This document shows, one piece after another, positions 51,587-64,000 of a stretch of DNA of 64,000 nt (positions are counted from its first letter, which is position 1; every line of letters begins with the position of its first letter). The notes below the pieces were generated by a model. The model was not told the DNA's origin, searched no databases, and saw only the letters and a list, made by a program, of their open reading frames with translations. The position numbers and the translations under genes are program-made. Origin of the DNA: Oxyruncus cristatus (taxonomy: Eukaryota; Chordata; Aves; Passeriformes; Cotingidae); the NCBI GenBank assembly GCA_013399855.1, contig VXAY01006782.1, positions 905,258-969,257 of the forward strand, given 5' to 3'.

Positions 51587-53925
51587 CAACAGGTCAACAC
51601 TGAGCTGTCAGCCTCTGCCTGTCTGTTTTCCCTTGCCTGTTTGGTCCATTGTAGCTCTTTAAGTGCCTTCTTGCTTGCTGTCCTGCTGGGCAATGGAAGG
51701 AGCTCCCATTAAAGACTAATTTGTGTTACAACCTGCTAAATATGTGACTATTAGTGAGGCAATGAATAGCTAACAGTCGTGATACCCAGTATAGCTAATA
51801 ACTTTTCCCTACTACTATTAGCTATCACCATCTCATTCCTTTGTTTCTCATCTTTGGGAGAAAGTGCTCCATTACATCACCTCTGTAATCCCTTACTGGG
51901 CTGTATGTGTGTTTATGCATAACAAACATATATAATGATGTGTGGCACATAGGTGTTAATTTTTTACTACGAATTCCTAGCCTCAAAAAATGCATTCTGA
52001 TGAAAATCTGTTGCCACTTTAATCCTATTGCAAATCAACCCTTTGACTATGAAGCCCTTGTTTTGTTGAAACATCAATAATTACAGTTTCAAAAATAAAT
52101 TATAAGGTGTTCTGTTTTCTTCTTCATGTGTTAATTTAGTAAAACATCAGTAAAATGCTCAGAGATAACCATTTGACATTGTTTTTTTATGCAGTTTGTT
52201 CTCTTTCTTGTTTCTGAGTGTTTCAGTGTTAATACCTCTGCAGTGGGCAAAAAGTAATTGTCCCAGGAGTAAATGGATAAGAGTTTTGAAACTACTATAG
52301 GATCTGGACACTTAAGTTCCCATTATTTTTAATGACCACTGAGCATCTAAATTCCCCATGTAGTTACAGTTACCTACCAAATTGTCCTCAAAGAGTTGGT
52401 GGACCAAAACTGTTTTTATTCTGATATAAATTACCTTCTTTTCTCTGGGAACTTAACAAGTTATTTATTAAAGAGGCAATTACCAAATGTCATAATGTAT
52501 TTGACTTACTGGCTGTAAATATCTGATCTATCAACCATTACCTACGTTTAAAAGCATTTTTATGTCTATTGGTCTTTCTTTGGCCTCTTTAGGAACAATC
52601 TAGAAGAGACCGAACAACCTAACTTCTGGTTTAAAATATCACCCTATGGAGGGTAATTGTTTTATTGGAAGACCCCCTGCACTGCCAGGCTCCAGGACAG
52701 TTAGAAGAAAGTCTGTTTTCTTTGTTAAAGATTGGTGTCTTCTCTGTCTAAAGAGATGTCTTCCGTTCTGTATGCTCACGGGCTATTCAGACGCATGTCT
52801 GAAATCACTGCTTTGATGAACTTCTTTCTGTGATAATTTACTCATCAGGGTACCATTTCACAACATCAGTCTGTTACCTGAAGAATATTTACATGATGTA
52901 GTGAAGTAGAATACAAATTAGGAGACGTATTTTATACTGAAATTTTTCTTTTCTGATTTGCTTTACTATACAGATTGAGACCAGTCAAAAAGCATACTGC
53001 ATAACCCTACCTCCAGCAGTAACTTCAGTAACAGTCGTACAGTTTTCCTTTAATGCTAACCATCTCTGTAAGGATGAGAAACACAGGGTAAAGTAATGCT
53101 GCATAATTGAATGTTCAGCATTAGAAAACTTCTCATCAATGGAAACAAGGGTAGAAAGTGGGTTTTTTGAAAGCATAATACTAGATGAAAGTATTTAGAA
53201 TGGAGATAATATCAGTAAATTTCAAAGGAGGCTACGTTTGCAAATTCTGTCCATATTGACCAATAAACAATTTATGGAGAGAACACAAACAAAGCGTTAG
53301 AATATTTTAAGATCATAGCTTCTGACAAGTATACTTTATTTATGACTTTGCAGTACATTCTTCTCCAGTAATGTTTACAGAAAGTAAAAAGGGAAAGGGG
53401 AAAGAGGCAGTGTTCATAGTGTTTTATCCTCTTGTCCTCTGCCATGTGTGGGGTATTGTCAACATCAGTGAGATAACCTCAATATTCCTGTCTCAAAAAA
53501 AAACCCTGGAACTAGAAAAATCACAGATGTGACATTAAATGTTTAAGGAAAAGGACTGCGAAGAATGGTGGTGCTTTATCTGAAACTTGGGCAGAACTGG
53601 TGCCAATAGATGAGAGATGCAGGCACAGACAAGTGAGTCTGAATGAAAAAGGAGGCAGAGATGGAGTGGGAGAAGTGTCCAGCCTTAGCCCAACTTCTGC
53701 TACTGTTAGACACCTTATTGGCAAAGCCAAAGGTTCTCAATCTGATGGGATTCTATGTCTAGATAAACGTTTGAGTTTAGTTCCAATTCTCCTGATAGAA
53801 CGGGGATTCTGTATCTTTTGTCCACACAGTGGATCTGAGTGCTTGAAGAAATACGCTGGGTTTAGGTTTCTGAGACTGAAGCACCAGACAAAGGTAAAAC
53901 TTCTATTATTAGTTATAATCTATGT

Positions 53926-53970
53926 TTTAGAGGTGCCTGCAGGTACTAGGTACTAGGTAGAGGTGCCTGG
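53926..53970. repeat. Short direct repeats
   Basis: The word 'tagaggtgcctg' occurs twice about 30 bp apart, with 'ggtacta' repeated in tandem between. They lie immediately left of the hairpin at 53972. Confidence 0.75.
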
Positions 53971-53971
53971 G

Positions 53972-54007
53972 GTTTGTACTGCATGCAGATCCCCATGCAG
54001 TACAAAC
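53972..54007. repeat. 14-bp perfect hairpin, 8-nt loop
   Basis: GTTTGTACTGCATG (53972-53985) and CATGCAGTACAAAC (53994-54007) are perfect reverse complements around 'cagatccc'. There is no further pairing outside. Confidence 0.85.
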
Positions 54008-56847
54008 ACTTTGGGCATAGTGCTGCATTCAAGGGCTTGCAATCCAAGTATCAGAGCTGGTAGATCACACTTCAGTTTTACCAAAGCTTCGATTTCAAAA
54101 TCATCGTGTTTTAGAAGGAGCTCAAAGCCTTTAGAAAATTCTCAGACAAAAGAGCTGTCAGAGTGATCACATTTAGGAGTTAAGAGGTCAAGAGTTTTAT
54201 TTGTGTCTTTCAAAGTCACAAGAAAGAGCCCTGATCTAAGAAATCATTTTCTGGAAAATGTTGAAGTTGGTATGTTTCTGGTAAAAAACCAAACCAAAAC
54301 AAACCCCCAAAATAAACCCTGCTGTTTCTACTTGAAGGAGAATGTATCTAGAAAACCCAAATTTTGCTGACACATCCTGAGTAGTGGACTAAAAAGACAA
54401 GGCAGAATGAAAGTAGAACAAACCCAGAGAACAGTGTGGGCCACAAAGGAAGAAGGTGGGAGAGAAGTTAAACACTGAAGTCAGCCTGCTTCCTAATCCT
54501 GTACAATGAATTTGCTGTCCCAATTCACCATTAGTTTTACTCTTTTCAACCTAGCCCAGAGTTTCTGAGACATGGGCTGCAATCCAGGGGTCATGGGGAG
54601 AGTAACCTTCCTTGCTTTGGACACTCACCATTGATGCCACATATGCAAAGCTGAGTAAAGGTGTAAACCTTGGTGTAACAGGCATCCCTGTGGACATCTT
54701 GGGATGAGGCTGTCACACCACCCCATAGCCAAGAAGGGCTCCCTTTCTGAGGAGACCCTCTACTGTCTGAGCACCATCTCCTAGGGCAGCACTGCTTCCA
54801 GCCCACTGCTGGAGAGACACCGGGGTAAAAATCCTGGAGTAGAAATAATAAGGAGGGCCTTAACAATATCTTCTGCTTTAAAAGATACCCTGACAATGTT
54901 GGTTAACTAGGCAAGTGTGCCTCTAACAAACCCATCGAGCTTGATAAATGGTTCTCTATTAATATCCTAATTTTGCTGGATCAGATGAGCCACTTTTGGA
55001 GTTCAGAGGCAGAAAAAGACTGCTTGAAAGATGGCTCTTGCAAGAAGCTAATTGCATGCAGGGTTTTCAGAAATATTAGGTCAGTTCCTGTTCAAAAGCT
55101 GGGTGTCTGTTCTTCTTTAGTGGCAACAAAATTAATTCTTCTGGGCTTGGGGAGAAAAAGGAGTACTTTGATTTTCACCAGTTAATATACTGTTGAATCT
55201 TACTTGAAACAACTTTTTTAAGTTTTAAAACATTCCACAAAGGAAGGGATATAATTTCAAGGATGAAGGATGGTGTAAAATTATTCCAAAAAAAATTGAT
55301 TGTGTTGGAGGCACTATGTTTATACGACTTTTGTAAAATACTGCCTTTTTAATGCTAATATTTCAGCAGTAGAAAAGAAATATTGCAGTTGAGTTCTCTT
55401 CTGGACACATCCATTAAAGTACCATTTACACCAGTACAACAGTGAAAACAGTGTGATTTAAGTGGGGAGAGATCTTTCCCCATAGGTCATATTCTAGTTT
55501 TACTTACATCCTATCTATCTTAAAGATCCAGGATTTACTGTCTCAGGACACACTGGTGTCTGAGACAATGACCCCTGTCAGTATTTTGAAGAAAGATGTA
55601 AAAAATTTTTACAACATGGCATGTCTCTATGTAATTCTGCTCTGTGACACAGTAATGCAAGCTCACTGCTTTCAGTGGGGTTGTGCTGGTGAAATAAGAA
55701 TGAGGTTTCACTCAAAGAGGGTCTGAATTTTATTCATAATAAGCAAATGATTTTTGATTTCTTGATGGTCTCCAAATTTTTTAAAATTAATTTACTGTTA
55801 TTGTTGTGTTACACTGATGACCCCCTTGCCCTTTGACTTGGTCATTCTGTCCATCATAATAGGCCTTGTACAGATTACCAATGAGGTCTCTACCTTATTA
55901 AGAGTTTTACAGTAAAGTGTTCCAGTGTGCTTCTTGATTCCCAGGTGTAAAATAATTTTTAAAACCAACTTTGCTATGAAAAGAATGATGAAAAGACCTG
56001 CTTATAAATAGTACTTTTAAAACTTGAGGCTGTGAAGAAGGATTAATCTCAGATGCTTTTCAAAGTCCTTTCTTGTTTACACATCACACCAAGACTCTAG
56101 TTTGATACTAGTATTCTTACCTGTTATTCTGCCTTGATAGTTCCACTCAAAGTATTCAAAAAGCACGTTGTAATAAAACAACTAGGTTTGATCACAAAAG
56201 TGTCCAATTAAGTATTTTCCTGTTGTTCATTAAATTTGAAAATATTCATAGGAAAATAGACCTTTTCGCAAAATGCTCAACAGAGGAAAATCTGGCTGGC
56301 ATATATATATTGTATTTGGAATGAGTTTTTTCATTGGTGTGAAGCATCTTGGGAACAGCCACATCATGAGATTGTCATACCTGGTTCTAATTTTGGCTGG
56401 GAAGAGGGATCCATAGGGTAGATAGAGACAAGTGGGTCAAAAATATCAGTTCCCAGTTGTGGCCATTTAGAGTAGAGTGAAGGAGCAAGATCACCACATC
56501 CCTCCCTCCCTGCAACACTAAACATTTTATTTCTGAAAATTCAAGATGGCCCATTTCATAATGTAGAAGTTAAAATTTTTGCCTTTTTTTAACTGATTTT
56601 TTAAAAATCCCTGGAAAGACAAATTGCATTATTTGGGCTTTTTAACCTGCCTGGGGAGAAATGTCAAATACTATAACTTTTTGCAAGATGGAAATTTTGG
56701 TTTTCAATCTGATACAAAAATTGTATGATCATAGTAAATATTCTATCTTAAATCTCTTGTAAAAGGAAAAATAATAGGTATTGCTACATTTCTCTCTCAA
56801 ATGATCCTAAGCGAATCTAGACTTTATAGTTGGAGTGAGGTTGCAGC

Positions 56848-56870
56848 CTGTGTGCATGTGTGTGTGTGTG
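56848..56870. repeat. (TG)n microsatellite
   Basis: About ten TG units with one interruption. Confidence 0.85.
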
Positions 56871-58544
56871 TTTATGTGCAAGACTGGAGAAATCCCAGTC
56901 ATCTGAACATATGTTCCAAAGTGTCCTTTATGCAGGGGAGTATCTTCAATATTAAATCTTTCCAATACCAGCATTTTATAAAAGTAAACTCTGGGAAATG
57001 AGCATTTGGGAATCAGCCTTTCCCAGTGAGATGAGCCCTTCCAGTGGGATGAGAAGCAGGAAATTCCAAACACTTTTTGGCTTCAGGAAAGTGAAAATGA
57101 CAGCCTCCTAATGCAGGGTGAAAGGTCCTGCCCTCTCATTTTTATCCACTGAAGACTCATCCAACTAATGTGTTAGTGCTATTTTTTCTGCTGATGATCT
57201 AAATTAGATCCTTACACTGCAGTTATGCCATGTATCCCTCTTCTTTCATAGCCTTCTGTTTCCTTGTCTTACTTGAAAATGACCCTTAAGTGGGCTTGCT
57301 ATCACATGTGCTTTTAGCCTGAGGTTGTCTACAGAATTGAAATGTAGAAGTGCTGTTTTGTCCAACCCACAGACAGACAAAGACACAAGGCTGGAAAAGT
57401 GCCATGTGCCTTCCTTTGTGTACTTCTTTCCTGATCTAAACTGAAGGCGTGCAATATCCTTTAAATGTTTCCTGAGCATCCTTCCATCTCTAACAGCACA
57501 TTGGCTCACTTACGTCTTTCAAAACTTACACTGATAACCTCTCTTCTTGGTTTCCCTGTTTGGAGATAACCTTTAGGTGACATGACATTAATCAGAAAAG
57601 AAAATCAAAAAAGCCAGTGATAAATGGAGTAGGTGTTGCTATGTATTATCCTAGCATGTAATATAACATAGCAACAGGCTCTTATGAAATGTTGTGATAG
57701 GTAGGCAAGTGCTCAAAGCTGGTCTTGAACCAGTTTTACACACAGAAAAGGTGTGATTCTAGTGCATTATCATCTTTCTCTCCCTGTGACAGTCTGTGAA
57801 GTTTGCACCTTTCCAGCAGCCAGCAGGAAGCCAGACTGAGACCTTGGCATTAACTCCTTCAGAAACTAATGACCATCACAAACCCCACCATCTTCTCCTT
57901 CACAGGCAAGGTGCTGCCTTTTCTTTTTTGCTTCCTAACATATGGCAGCATGTAGATTTAAAACAACGAAAACAAAGTCCTGCCAAAACAAAACACTACA
58001 ATGCATGCCCAGTTCTCCTTTGGGAGTAGGATGAGAGGAAGAAACACACATGGCAGATGTTGGTTGTTTAAAGCTCTACAGGAAGGCACTCAGATGCTAC
58101 AGTGATGTATGACCCCATGGGGAGCAGAGCCTAACAGCTTCCATGCCTCTCTCCTCAGTAGCGTGAGAAATGGGGGTGATGCGCGGGTGGAAGCATTCAA
58201 GTTAAAAAAGATGACCAGGAACAAGTACCAACACGAAGCAGCCTTAGTGCTTCCACTAGATAAAATCCTTTCTTTGGAGGATTTAAAGAGGATAGAGCTC
58301 CATGCTGGATTTCTTTCTGGCCATGGGTTCCACTCCTGTGTGCATACGCATGTGTGCAAGCATCACCCAGTCAAATCCAGGAAGTGAACCCTGCAAAAGT
58401 TCAAAACTTTTGAATTCCTCTTCATTGCTTTTTTTAGGGGCAGCCTCTGATCTTTGCTTTTCATCCCTGGATTTATTTGGAAGCACTTCTCTCCCATTTC
58501 TTCATGTGGCAGGTTGCATGCAGATTCAGTTTTCTGGTATTCAG

Positions 58545-58592
58545 TGACCGTCCGCGTTGCTTTGTAGTTAGTTTACATCTTCGCGGCCGAGA
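58545..58592. promoter_or_regulatory. Isolated CpG cluster
   Basis: Six CpG dinucleotides occur in about 45 bases (around 'gaccgtccgcgtt' and 'cttcgcggccgagac') within AT-rich, CpG-poor DNA. This could be a conserved element, a small exon or chance. No frame supports a known protein. Confidence 0.3.
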
Positions 58593-59615
58593 CTTGAAGG
58601 AATAACTGGATAAGCAGGTCTCTCTCTCCAGCTGTCATGTCTAGTTGTGGCAGAAAACTGGTGTTTCATTGTGAAAGATGTTAATTTCAATCTAAGCTGT
58701 AGCTGTGTTGAGAGAAGCATAAAAGGAATTCTTGATTATCTATATCAGTACCGTTGTCCCCAGGGACAGGCTCTGAATCTTCAGATCACATATGGCAAGA
58801 GTGCTGTGATAAAATATGCATCAATAAAACTTTGCAATTTATGATAATAAAGGAGTGGAAAGTTTTATACACTGTGATAATTATTACTGACTGGTGTTAT
58901 TTCCTTCCTTTCGTTCTTCTGTATGCCTTTATTTTTAAACCTTTTCTGCATGTTGTAGCAATTATTGCATCATTGAAACTGTGGGTTCACAAACTGGGGG
59001 ATCACCTTGTTTCTAGGCCCATTAACCTTTTGTAGGCGTCAGTCCACTTCGGAAGCAGTAGGCATTTGCCATCTTTGGGAAGGCTCTGCAGTGCCGTGAC
59101 TCCTCGCTGTTCTTCCTCTTCTGTGCATGCACACACACTACATCCAGTATGAATTTCAGAGTAGCTTCCAAAAAGGATCAAATTATATTTCTCTTATCTT
59201 CCTTTGCATATCTTATTACTATAATCAATGAGAGATGCATATATTTGCATGAAGGTAGCATTTCTCCCATACTGCATGTCACCTGCATTGTTTTAAATGC
59301 ATTTCATCTAAATAGAGTTTTTATTCTTTTGAAGTAGGAGAATAATGATATGATTACACTCGTAGGAAGTAAACAGTGGGCTATTAAATACAACCAATAT
59401 ATTATCTGTGACCTTATTATTTTTCCTCGGCTCATTATGTCTTTGGTGGCCATCATATGAGAGACCCCGTCTTCTGCTCCGGCACACTTGGTAGCAATTA
59501 CTCATACAGCTTGAAACGTATGGCTCGGCAGTACAAACCTCTTGCATGCTTGGGCTCTGCCTGACTTCAAAGGGACTTCCACATGCGGTGTTTACAGGCA
59601 GCTCTCCTTTACTGA

Positions 59616-59707
59616 ACACCCTCACTGACATGTTTGCACAGCATCTAGCGCAGTGGGGTCTTGGGCTTTACTGGGACATCTAAGCCCTGATGTAACACAA
59701 ATAGTTG
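59616..59707 (+). mobile_element. Possible ancient sauropsid interspersed repeat
   Basis: The stretch 'tttgcacagcatctagcg', then 'cagtggggtcttggg', then 'gtaacacaaatag' resembles a widespread old reptile and bird repeat tail that usually reads 'cctagcacaatggggtc' and ends in 'aatacaaata'. The family name is uncertain and the match is from memory. Confidence 0.45.
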
Positions 59708-59956
59708 TTAGTCCCGTATGTCTCTTGTTCCCCTTTTTTGTTTTACTTTTCTCAGTATTTTGCTTCAGTTGGCCTAACAGAAATAAATCAGACACTTTTA
59801 TCCTTTTCCAGGCTTATTTCTCCACAATTAAGAGCAAGCCAGAAACTAGTTAGGAGAAATGGTTTAGCCAACAATCTATCTCAAGAATGTTTCCTTTTAC
59901 TCATGCTCACTCGACTAGATTGTGCGCTGGTAGCAATGGTAGCAAGGTGCTTGTCT
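59708..59956. other. Unique AT-rich spacer
   Basis: Nothing recognisable; overlapping short frames only. Confidence 0.5.
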
Positions 59957-60215
59957 TGAAGCACATGCTTATTTCCCATCGACTTCAGTAGTACTTAGTC
60001 ACCTGCCTGAGGTTCGGTACGTGCTGAAGGGCTTTACATGTTTGGGTATCAAGGGCCCTCTCAGGAAATCCATAGCTGTTCAGTCCTGCGTGTTCAGTCT
60101 TTCCCCAGATTCCTGCAGTTGTCTGAATGCCATCAAAGGCAGTGAGATGACTTGTGTAAGTGCTTAAGTGGACCTTGACATTTGTAAAAGTTCTGCTGAA
60201 TCTGGACCTGATTAA
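59957..60215 (+). mobile_element. Possible ancient sauropsid repeat, two pieces
   Basis: The first piece (59957-60058) has 'gaagcacatgctta', 'cccatcgacttcagtag', then 'acgtgctgaagggcttt'. The second (60142-60213) has 'gtaagtgcttaag' and 'ttctgctgaatctgg'. Both echo an old sauropsid repeat with 'cccattgacttcaatggg' and 'gctgaatcggggcc' words. The family is not named here because I cannot confirm it. No coding content. Confidence 0.45.
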
Positions 60216-62274
60216 AAGAACCCAAGCATTTAGCAAAAGGACCAGATCAGTTTATGATAGGAAGGCCATTTGCAAGTACTTTCCTTTTTTGTGCAGCTGC
60301 AGTTGAAAGGATGAAATGTAAAGTTATTAGTTCCACGTTAAAGAATGATGAGAGATTTAGGTTACAAAAATAATAATTTCTAATTATAAAGAAGGAGGTC
60401 TGGACGATAAGGCCAGCAGTGAAAACAAAAAGGATCTTGTGTGGGGTTTTCTGCCTCTGCACTTTGTGAATTAATAGGAAATTACAGACTATTAGGAAGT
60501 TGATTGAATTTTGTTTCTTAACTTTGCCGTTTTTCATTAAGGTGATCCTAAAAGCAGGTGGCTTTCAATTAGTTTTGTTGACAGTGCTGGCTAAAGTTGT
60601 AATGATCCTTGGGAGAGGAAAAGAAAAGAGATTTGTTGCAGTAGGGGTAAGCTAGGCCAGGCAAAGAGACAGAGTACATAACCACTAATTAACTCATGTA
60701 GTCATTAAAAAAAAAAAAAAAGGGAAGAAGAAAAAGAGGAAGAAAAAACAATGTGCAACCTGAAAGAGGATTGTAAAGCATTTCTGAACTGCAGATCAGG
60801 CCCTTGAGCTTTCATTACACTGTGCATATCATATTAGATGGTATATATGAGCCAATTGCATATAAATCACATTCTCCCAATGTTGCAAGTCCTTGTCACA
60901 GAGCATATTTAATTTAACATTGCAATATTTATTTTCTAAAGTTGTAAGTAGGCCAAAACATACCCAGTAAAACGAGTGTTCTGCCACAGCACAGTGCCTG
61001 ACCTACACTCCAGTAGAAAATTAACCCTAATTCGTCTTCATAGTGACCCTATGCCAAATAGCTATTCCAGATGCTCCATTCCTGCCCTTCACTGACTTTG
61101 TAAAGTGAAGCTGTAGCAATTTTGCCTAATTCAGTTTGGATTTTAATTACATCTATTCCATTCATTTGTTTCCACTTAAAACCATCATGTTGCGCTTGGG
61201 TGGCTTGTAAGCAAGCTTTGCTTGGTCTTACTATCCTTTAGGGACAGGCTTAAGCCAGAAGGCGTGTATGTCTGTTGAAACCACGTCAAATGGGAACTGC
61301 TATCTCAGATTCAAACTAGAAGGCTTTGTTTTCTGACACAAAGGGTCAAAGTCTGCCTAGTTATTTCCATGTGTCCCTTCCCCCCTCTCACTCCCATCAG
61401 GATTATTTAAAATTCACATTATGGATGAGCATTTGTGTGCATATGCACAATTCACTGCAAAACAGAGGCCCTTTATTGTTGAAAGCTTCTCTAGAATTGA
61501 CTTGTTTCGGGCATTCCTCTCACAACCATTTGCACATTTCTCAAACCACTGAGATTTCAGTCAATCTGCTTATAAAGTCTGTTTTTAGACACCACGTAAA
61601 GAAACCTGAAATGCTCCAAGCATTTTATTATCTGATTTTTTCTTATTGCTGGTAAGAATTAGTAGCAATCAATTAAGAACACGTGTGCTTATTCCACCTA
61701 TTATTTGAAGGATTAATACTATTTTGTATTACATCACGCATTAATACTATGTTCTTAGTACATCACAATCAAAGTGCTTTTTCTGCTCCTCCCAAGATTA
61801 ATAGAGATTGTATCTGATTTCTGTAATGTTTCTACATTTGTAGAGCTGAGCATATTTGGACTGCAGCAAGGGTGTGAAGTGAGAAGGCTACAGAAAGGAT
61901 GCCAAGATAAGGCAATCTGAGTCTTCTCACTGACCTCCTGCTATGCACAGATGAAAACGTTTCATGACAAAGTCTATAAAATTGTGTGTACCTTGTGAAT
62001 GCAAATTATGCCTCAGAAGTTACAGTGTGGAAAGAAAAGGTGAAATTTATTTAAATTAAAACCTTTTACTTTTTTTTAAACCCCGCATTCATCAAAGTCT
62101 GGTGACTTCTGGTTTTGACATTACAGGCACAAAAGTAAAGCTTTGCTGTTATTTGTTAGCTGTAGTACAACTCCGCTTATGAAGAAAAATTTGGACCATA
62201 TGGGAGCATATGGAAAAAACAGAAGGTTAGTATTTGCGGGAAAGTACCTCCTACAGGTGGCATTGTAATTAACC
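60216..62274. other. AT-rich region, no gene seen
   Basis: Includes an A/G-rich tract at 60706-60748. Only short unrecognised frames, the best being 109 codons at 61326-61655. Confidence 0.55.
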
Positions 62275-62830
62275 TTGTGGGTCCTGAGTATGCACGTCAC
62301 TCAAGTGTGCACACGTGCCATGTCCCTGCATGGGACAGGAGCACAGTTCCCATGCCAGGACCACCAGGAGCCACCCGTCGCCACCAGGGAGCCACTGATA
62401 GCTGCGCTCCCCCACATCCCGCAGGCATCCAGCAGCCAAGGTGGAGTGGCCACCCAGGCCAGGCCATGGGGCCCCTCAAAGCTGGGGCCATGCACTGTGC
62501 TCTCCCCCAAACCCTGCGGAAATAGTGGTTGGGAAGCTGCTTTCTCACACCCCATGACTTCCCACACCTCCTCGTCCTGGCACAATCCCGGTGCCCAGGG
62601 TCTTGCCAGCTGGGAGAGGAGGGGGAAGCTGTTCCACAGTCTGGTCAGCCTTGCTTCTCTTGTTTGCCCTGGCTCCTATTAAAGGGCTGGTAGGACATGG
62701 CTTATTAACAAATTTTGGCACCCTCCTTCCCATATTTTGGGCAGAGCGGGGTGTATCTCTACATACGACACAACCCTGTGGCCACCCCTTCTCCAGCCCC
62801 CTTGGCAGCTGAGACCATGCTAACTGTGCC
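62275..62830. other. GC-rich block of unknown nature
   Basis: About 550 bases clearly more GC-rich than the flanks, with overlapping frames on both strands (135, 97, 94, 83 and 82 codons), none recognised. CpG is moderate, so it is not a typical island. It could be a decayed LTR piece, an exon with untranslated sequence, or a GC-rich unique patch. Confidence 0.4.
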
Positions 62831-63084
62831 CTGGACATCTTAGCACAGGCATAGCAAATAAAAATGAGGAGCAGCCATATACGCAGAGGGCCATAGGCCT
62901 ACACACTGGCATATATTTTAGGGCAATAAGTGGTACAAATGGGTTTGGGGCTGTGAGCTCAAGAGGGAAAATATGAAAAGGAGGGCTCAAGCTTGGGCAA
63001 ACAGCTGCACCCATGTTTTTTCCCCAGCATGACTGTGCCAAACACATTTCACTAAGAATTACTGGGGAGGACACAGACTGAAGT
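62831..63084. other. Unique spacer
   Basis: Nothing recognisable between the GC-rich block and the CR1 element. Confidence 0.5.
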
Positions 63085-64000
63085 GGACTGAGATCTCTTT
63101 GAACAGCAGATCCCAGAGGGTTGTAATCATTGTCACACGATCTAGTTGGAGGCCTGTCACTAGTGGTGTCCCCTGAGGTTCTATACTGGGCCCAGGATTG
63201 TTTAACTTACTCACCAATGACACTTGGGTGAAGGGGCGGATGCCTCCTCAGCAAGTTCACTTATGACCCAAAGCTGGGAAGAGTGGCTGATACCCTGGAG
63301 GGCTGTGCCATTCAGAAAGACCTTGACAGGTTGGAGAGATGAGCAGAGAGAAACTGTCTGAGGTTCAACAAAGGCAAATGCAGCGTTCTGCACCTGGGGA
63401 AGAATAAGTCCTCGTACCAGGATCGGCTGGCAGCTGACCTGCTGGAAAGCAGCTCTGCAGAGAAGGAGCTGGGGGACCTGGTGGACAACAAGCTGTCAGT
63501 GAGCCAGCAGAGTGCCCTTGTGGTAAAGAAGGCCAATGTATCCTGGGGTGCATTAGGAAGAGTATTGCCTGCATGTTGAGAGAGGTGATCCTGGCCCTCT
63601 GCTTAGTCCTGGTGAGTGCTGTGTCCTGTTCTGGACTCCCCAGTACAAGACATGGAGCTCCTGGAGTGAGTCCTGTAAAAGGACTGGAGAATCTCTCTTA
63701 CAAGGGAAGCCTGAGGAAGTTGTGCCTATTCAGCCTTGAGAAGAGAGGACTGAGAAGGGACCTCATCAATGTCTATAAGTATCTGAAGGGAGGGTGTCAA
63801 GAGGATGGAGCCAGGCTCTTCTCAACAGGACAAGAGGCAATGGGCAGAAACTGATTCACAGGAAGTTTTACATGAATATGAGGAAGAACTTTTTTACTGC
63901 ATGGGTGACCATGCATTGGAACAGATTGCCCAGAGAGGCTGTGGAGTCTCTCTCACTGGAAATATTCCTGAATCATCTGTACACAATCCTGTGCAATGTG
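63085..64000 (+). mobile_element. CR1 LINE ORF2 remnant, runs off right edge
   Basis: This is the 3' half of the CR1 reverse-transcriptase gene, now broken. In order one sees 'cagatcccagagggttgta', 'actagtggtgtcccctgag' (the motif before the active site), a degraded catalytic box at 63258-63270 where the two aspartate codons are no longer intact, 'gaccttgacaggttggag', 'tgctggaaagcagctctgc', 'aagaaggccaatgtatcctg' and 'gtctataagtatctgaagg'. The element ends near the window edge in 'ggaacagattgcccagagag'. An in-frame TGA stands at 63340-63342 in the place of a usual Trp codon, and the reading frame shifts several times. The 3' untranslated region lies beyond 64000. Frames here (such as 93 codons at 63573-63854) are pieces of this dead ORF2. 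Confidence 0.93.

Larger units (their letters stand above)
49598..59615. other. AT-rich region, probably intronic, no gene seen
   Basis: Frames are at most 120 codons and overlap in several phases (as at 50590-51136). An A-rich tract (51547-51586), a (TG)n (56848-56870), a hairpin (53972-54007) and a CpG cluster near 58.55 kb are listed separately or in the findings. Nothing else is recognisable. Confidence 0.5.

Overview
The window looks like vertebrate nuclear DNA, most likely from a bird. The evidence is several fragments of CR1 LINEs with the typical avian 3' end, and two long terminal repeats of the ERV-L type that I recognise from bird genomes. Most of the rest is AT-rich unique sequence without dense genes. 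There are no bacterial-type operons, phage genes or CRISPR arrays. Bird, and probably Neoaves, is an inference from repeat types recalled from memory; no database was searched.

Layout. 1-41.7 kb is AT-rich, non-coding-looking DNA (intergenic or intronic) with scattered CR1 pieces (about 1.08-1.22, 9.83-10.06, 13.62-13.76, 25.52-25.60 and 27.37-27.65 kb), a 5'-truncated ERV-L LTR (18.97-19.48 kb), simple repeats and several hairpins or palindromes. 41.76-43.08 kb is a strong CpG island with GC boxes, a CCAAT box, a candidate two-exon 5' structure on the + strand and a large polypyrimidine tract between the two candidate exons. This is the only convincing gene-regulatory landmark: probably the promoter and 5' exons of a gene, or long non-coding RNA, whose body lies to the right. 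43.1-64 kb would then be mostly first-intron sequence. It contains an A-rich patch with an unresolved base (44.56 kb), a complete solo ERV-L LTR with a 5-bp target-site duplication (48.6-49.6 kb), old sauropsid-type repeats (59.6-60.2 kb), a GC-rich block (62.3-62.8 kb) and a degraded CR1 ORF2 running off the right edge.

No conserved protein-coding exon could be recognised. The many 60-200-codon open frames are short chance frames, translations of repeats, or frames inside the GC-rich island, where stop codons are rare on both strands. I found no clear new biological system. The best leads are the unidentified CpG-island promoter with its possible early polyadenylation site, and a set of inverted repeats (1.20, 20.6-20.75 and 53.97-54.01 kb).
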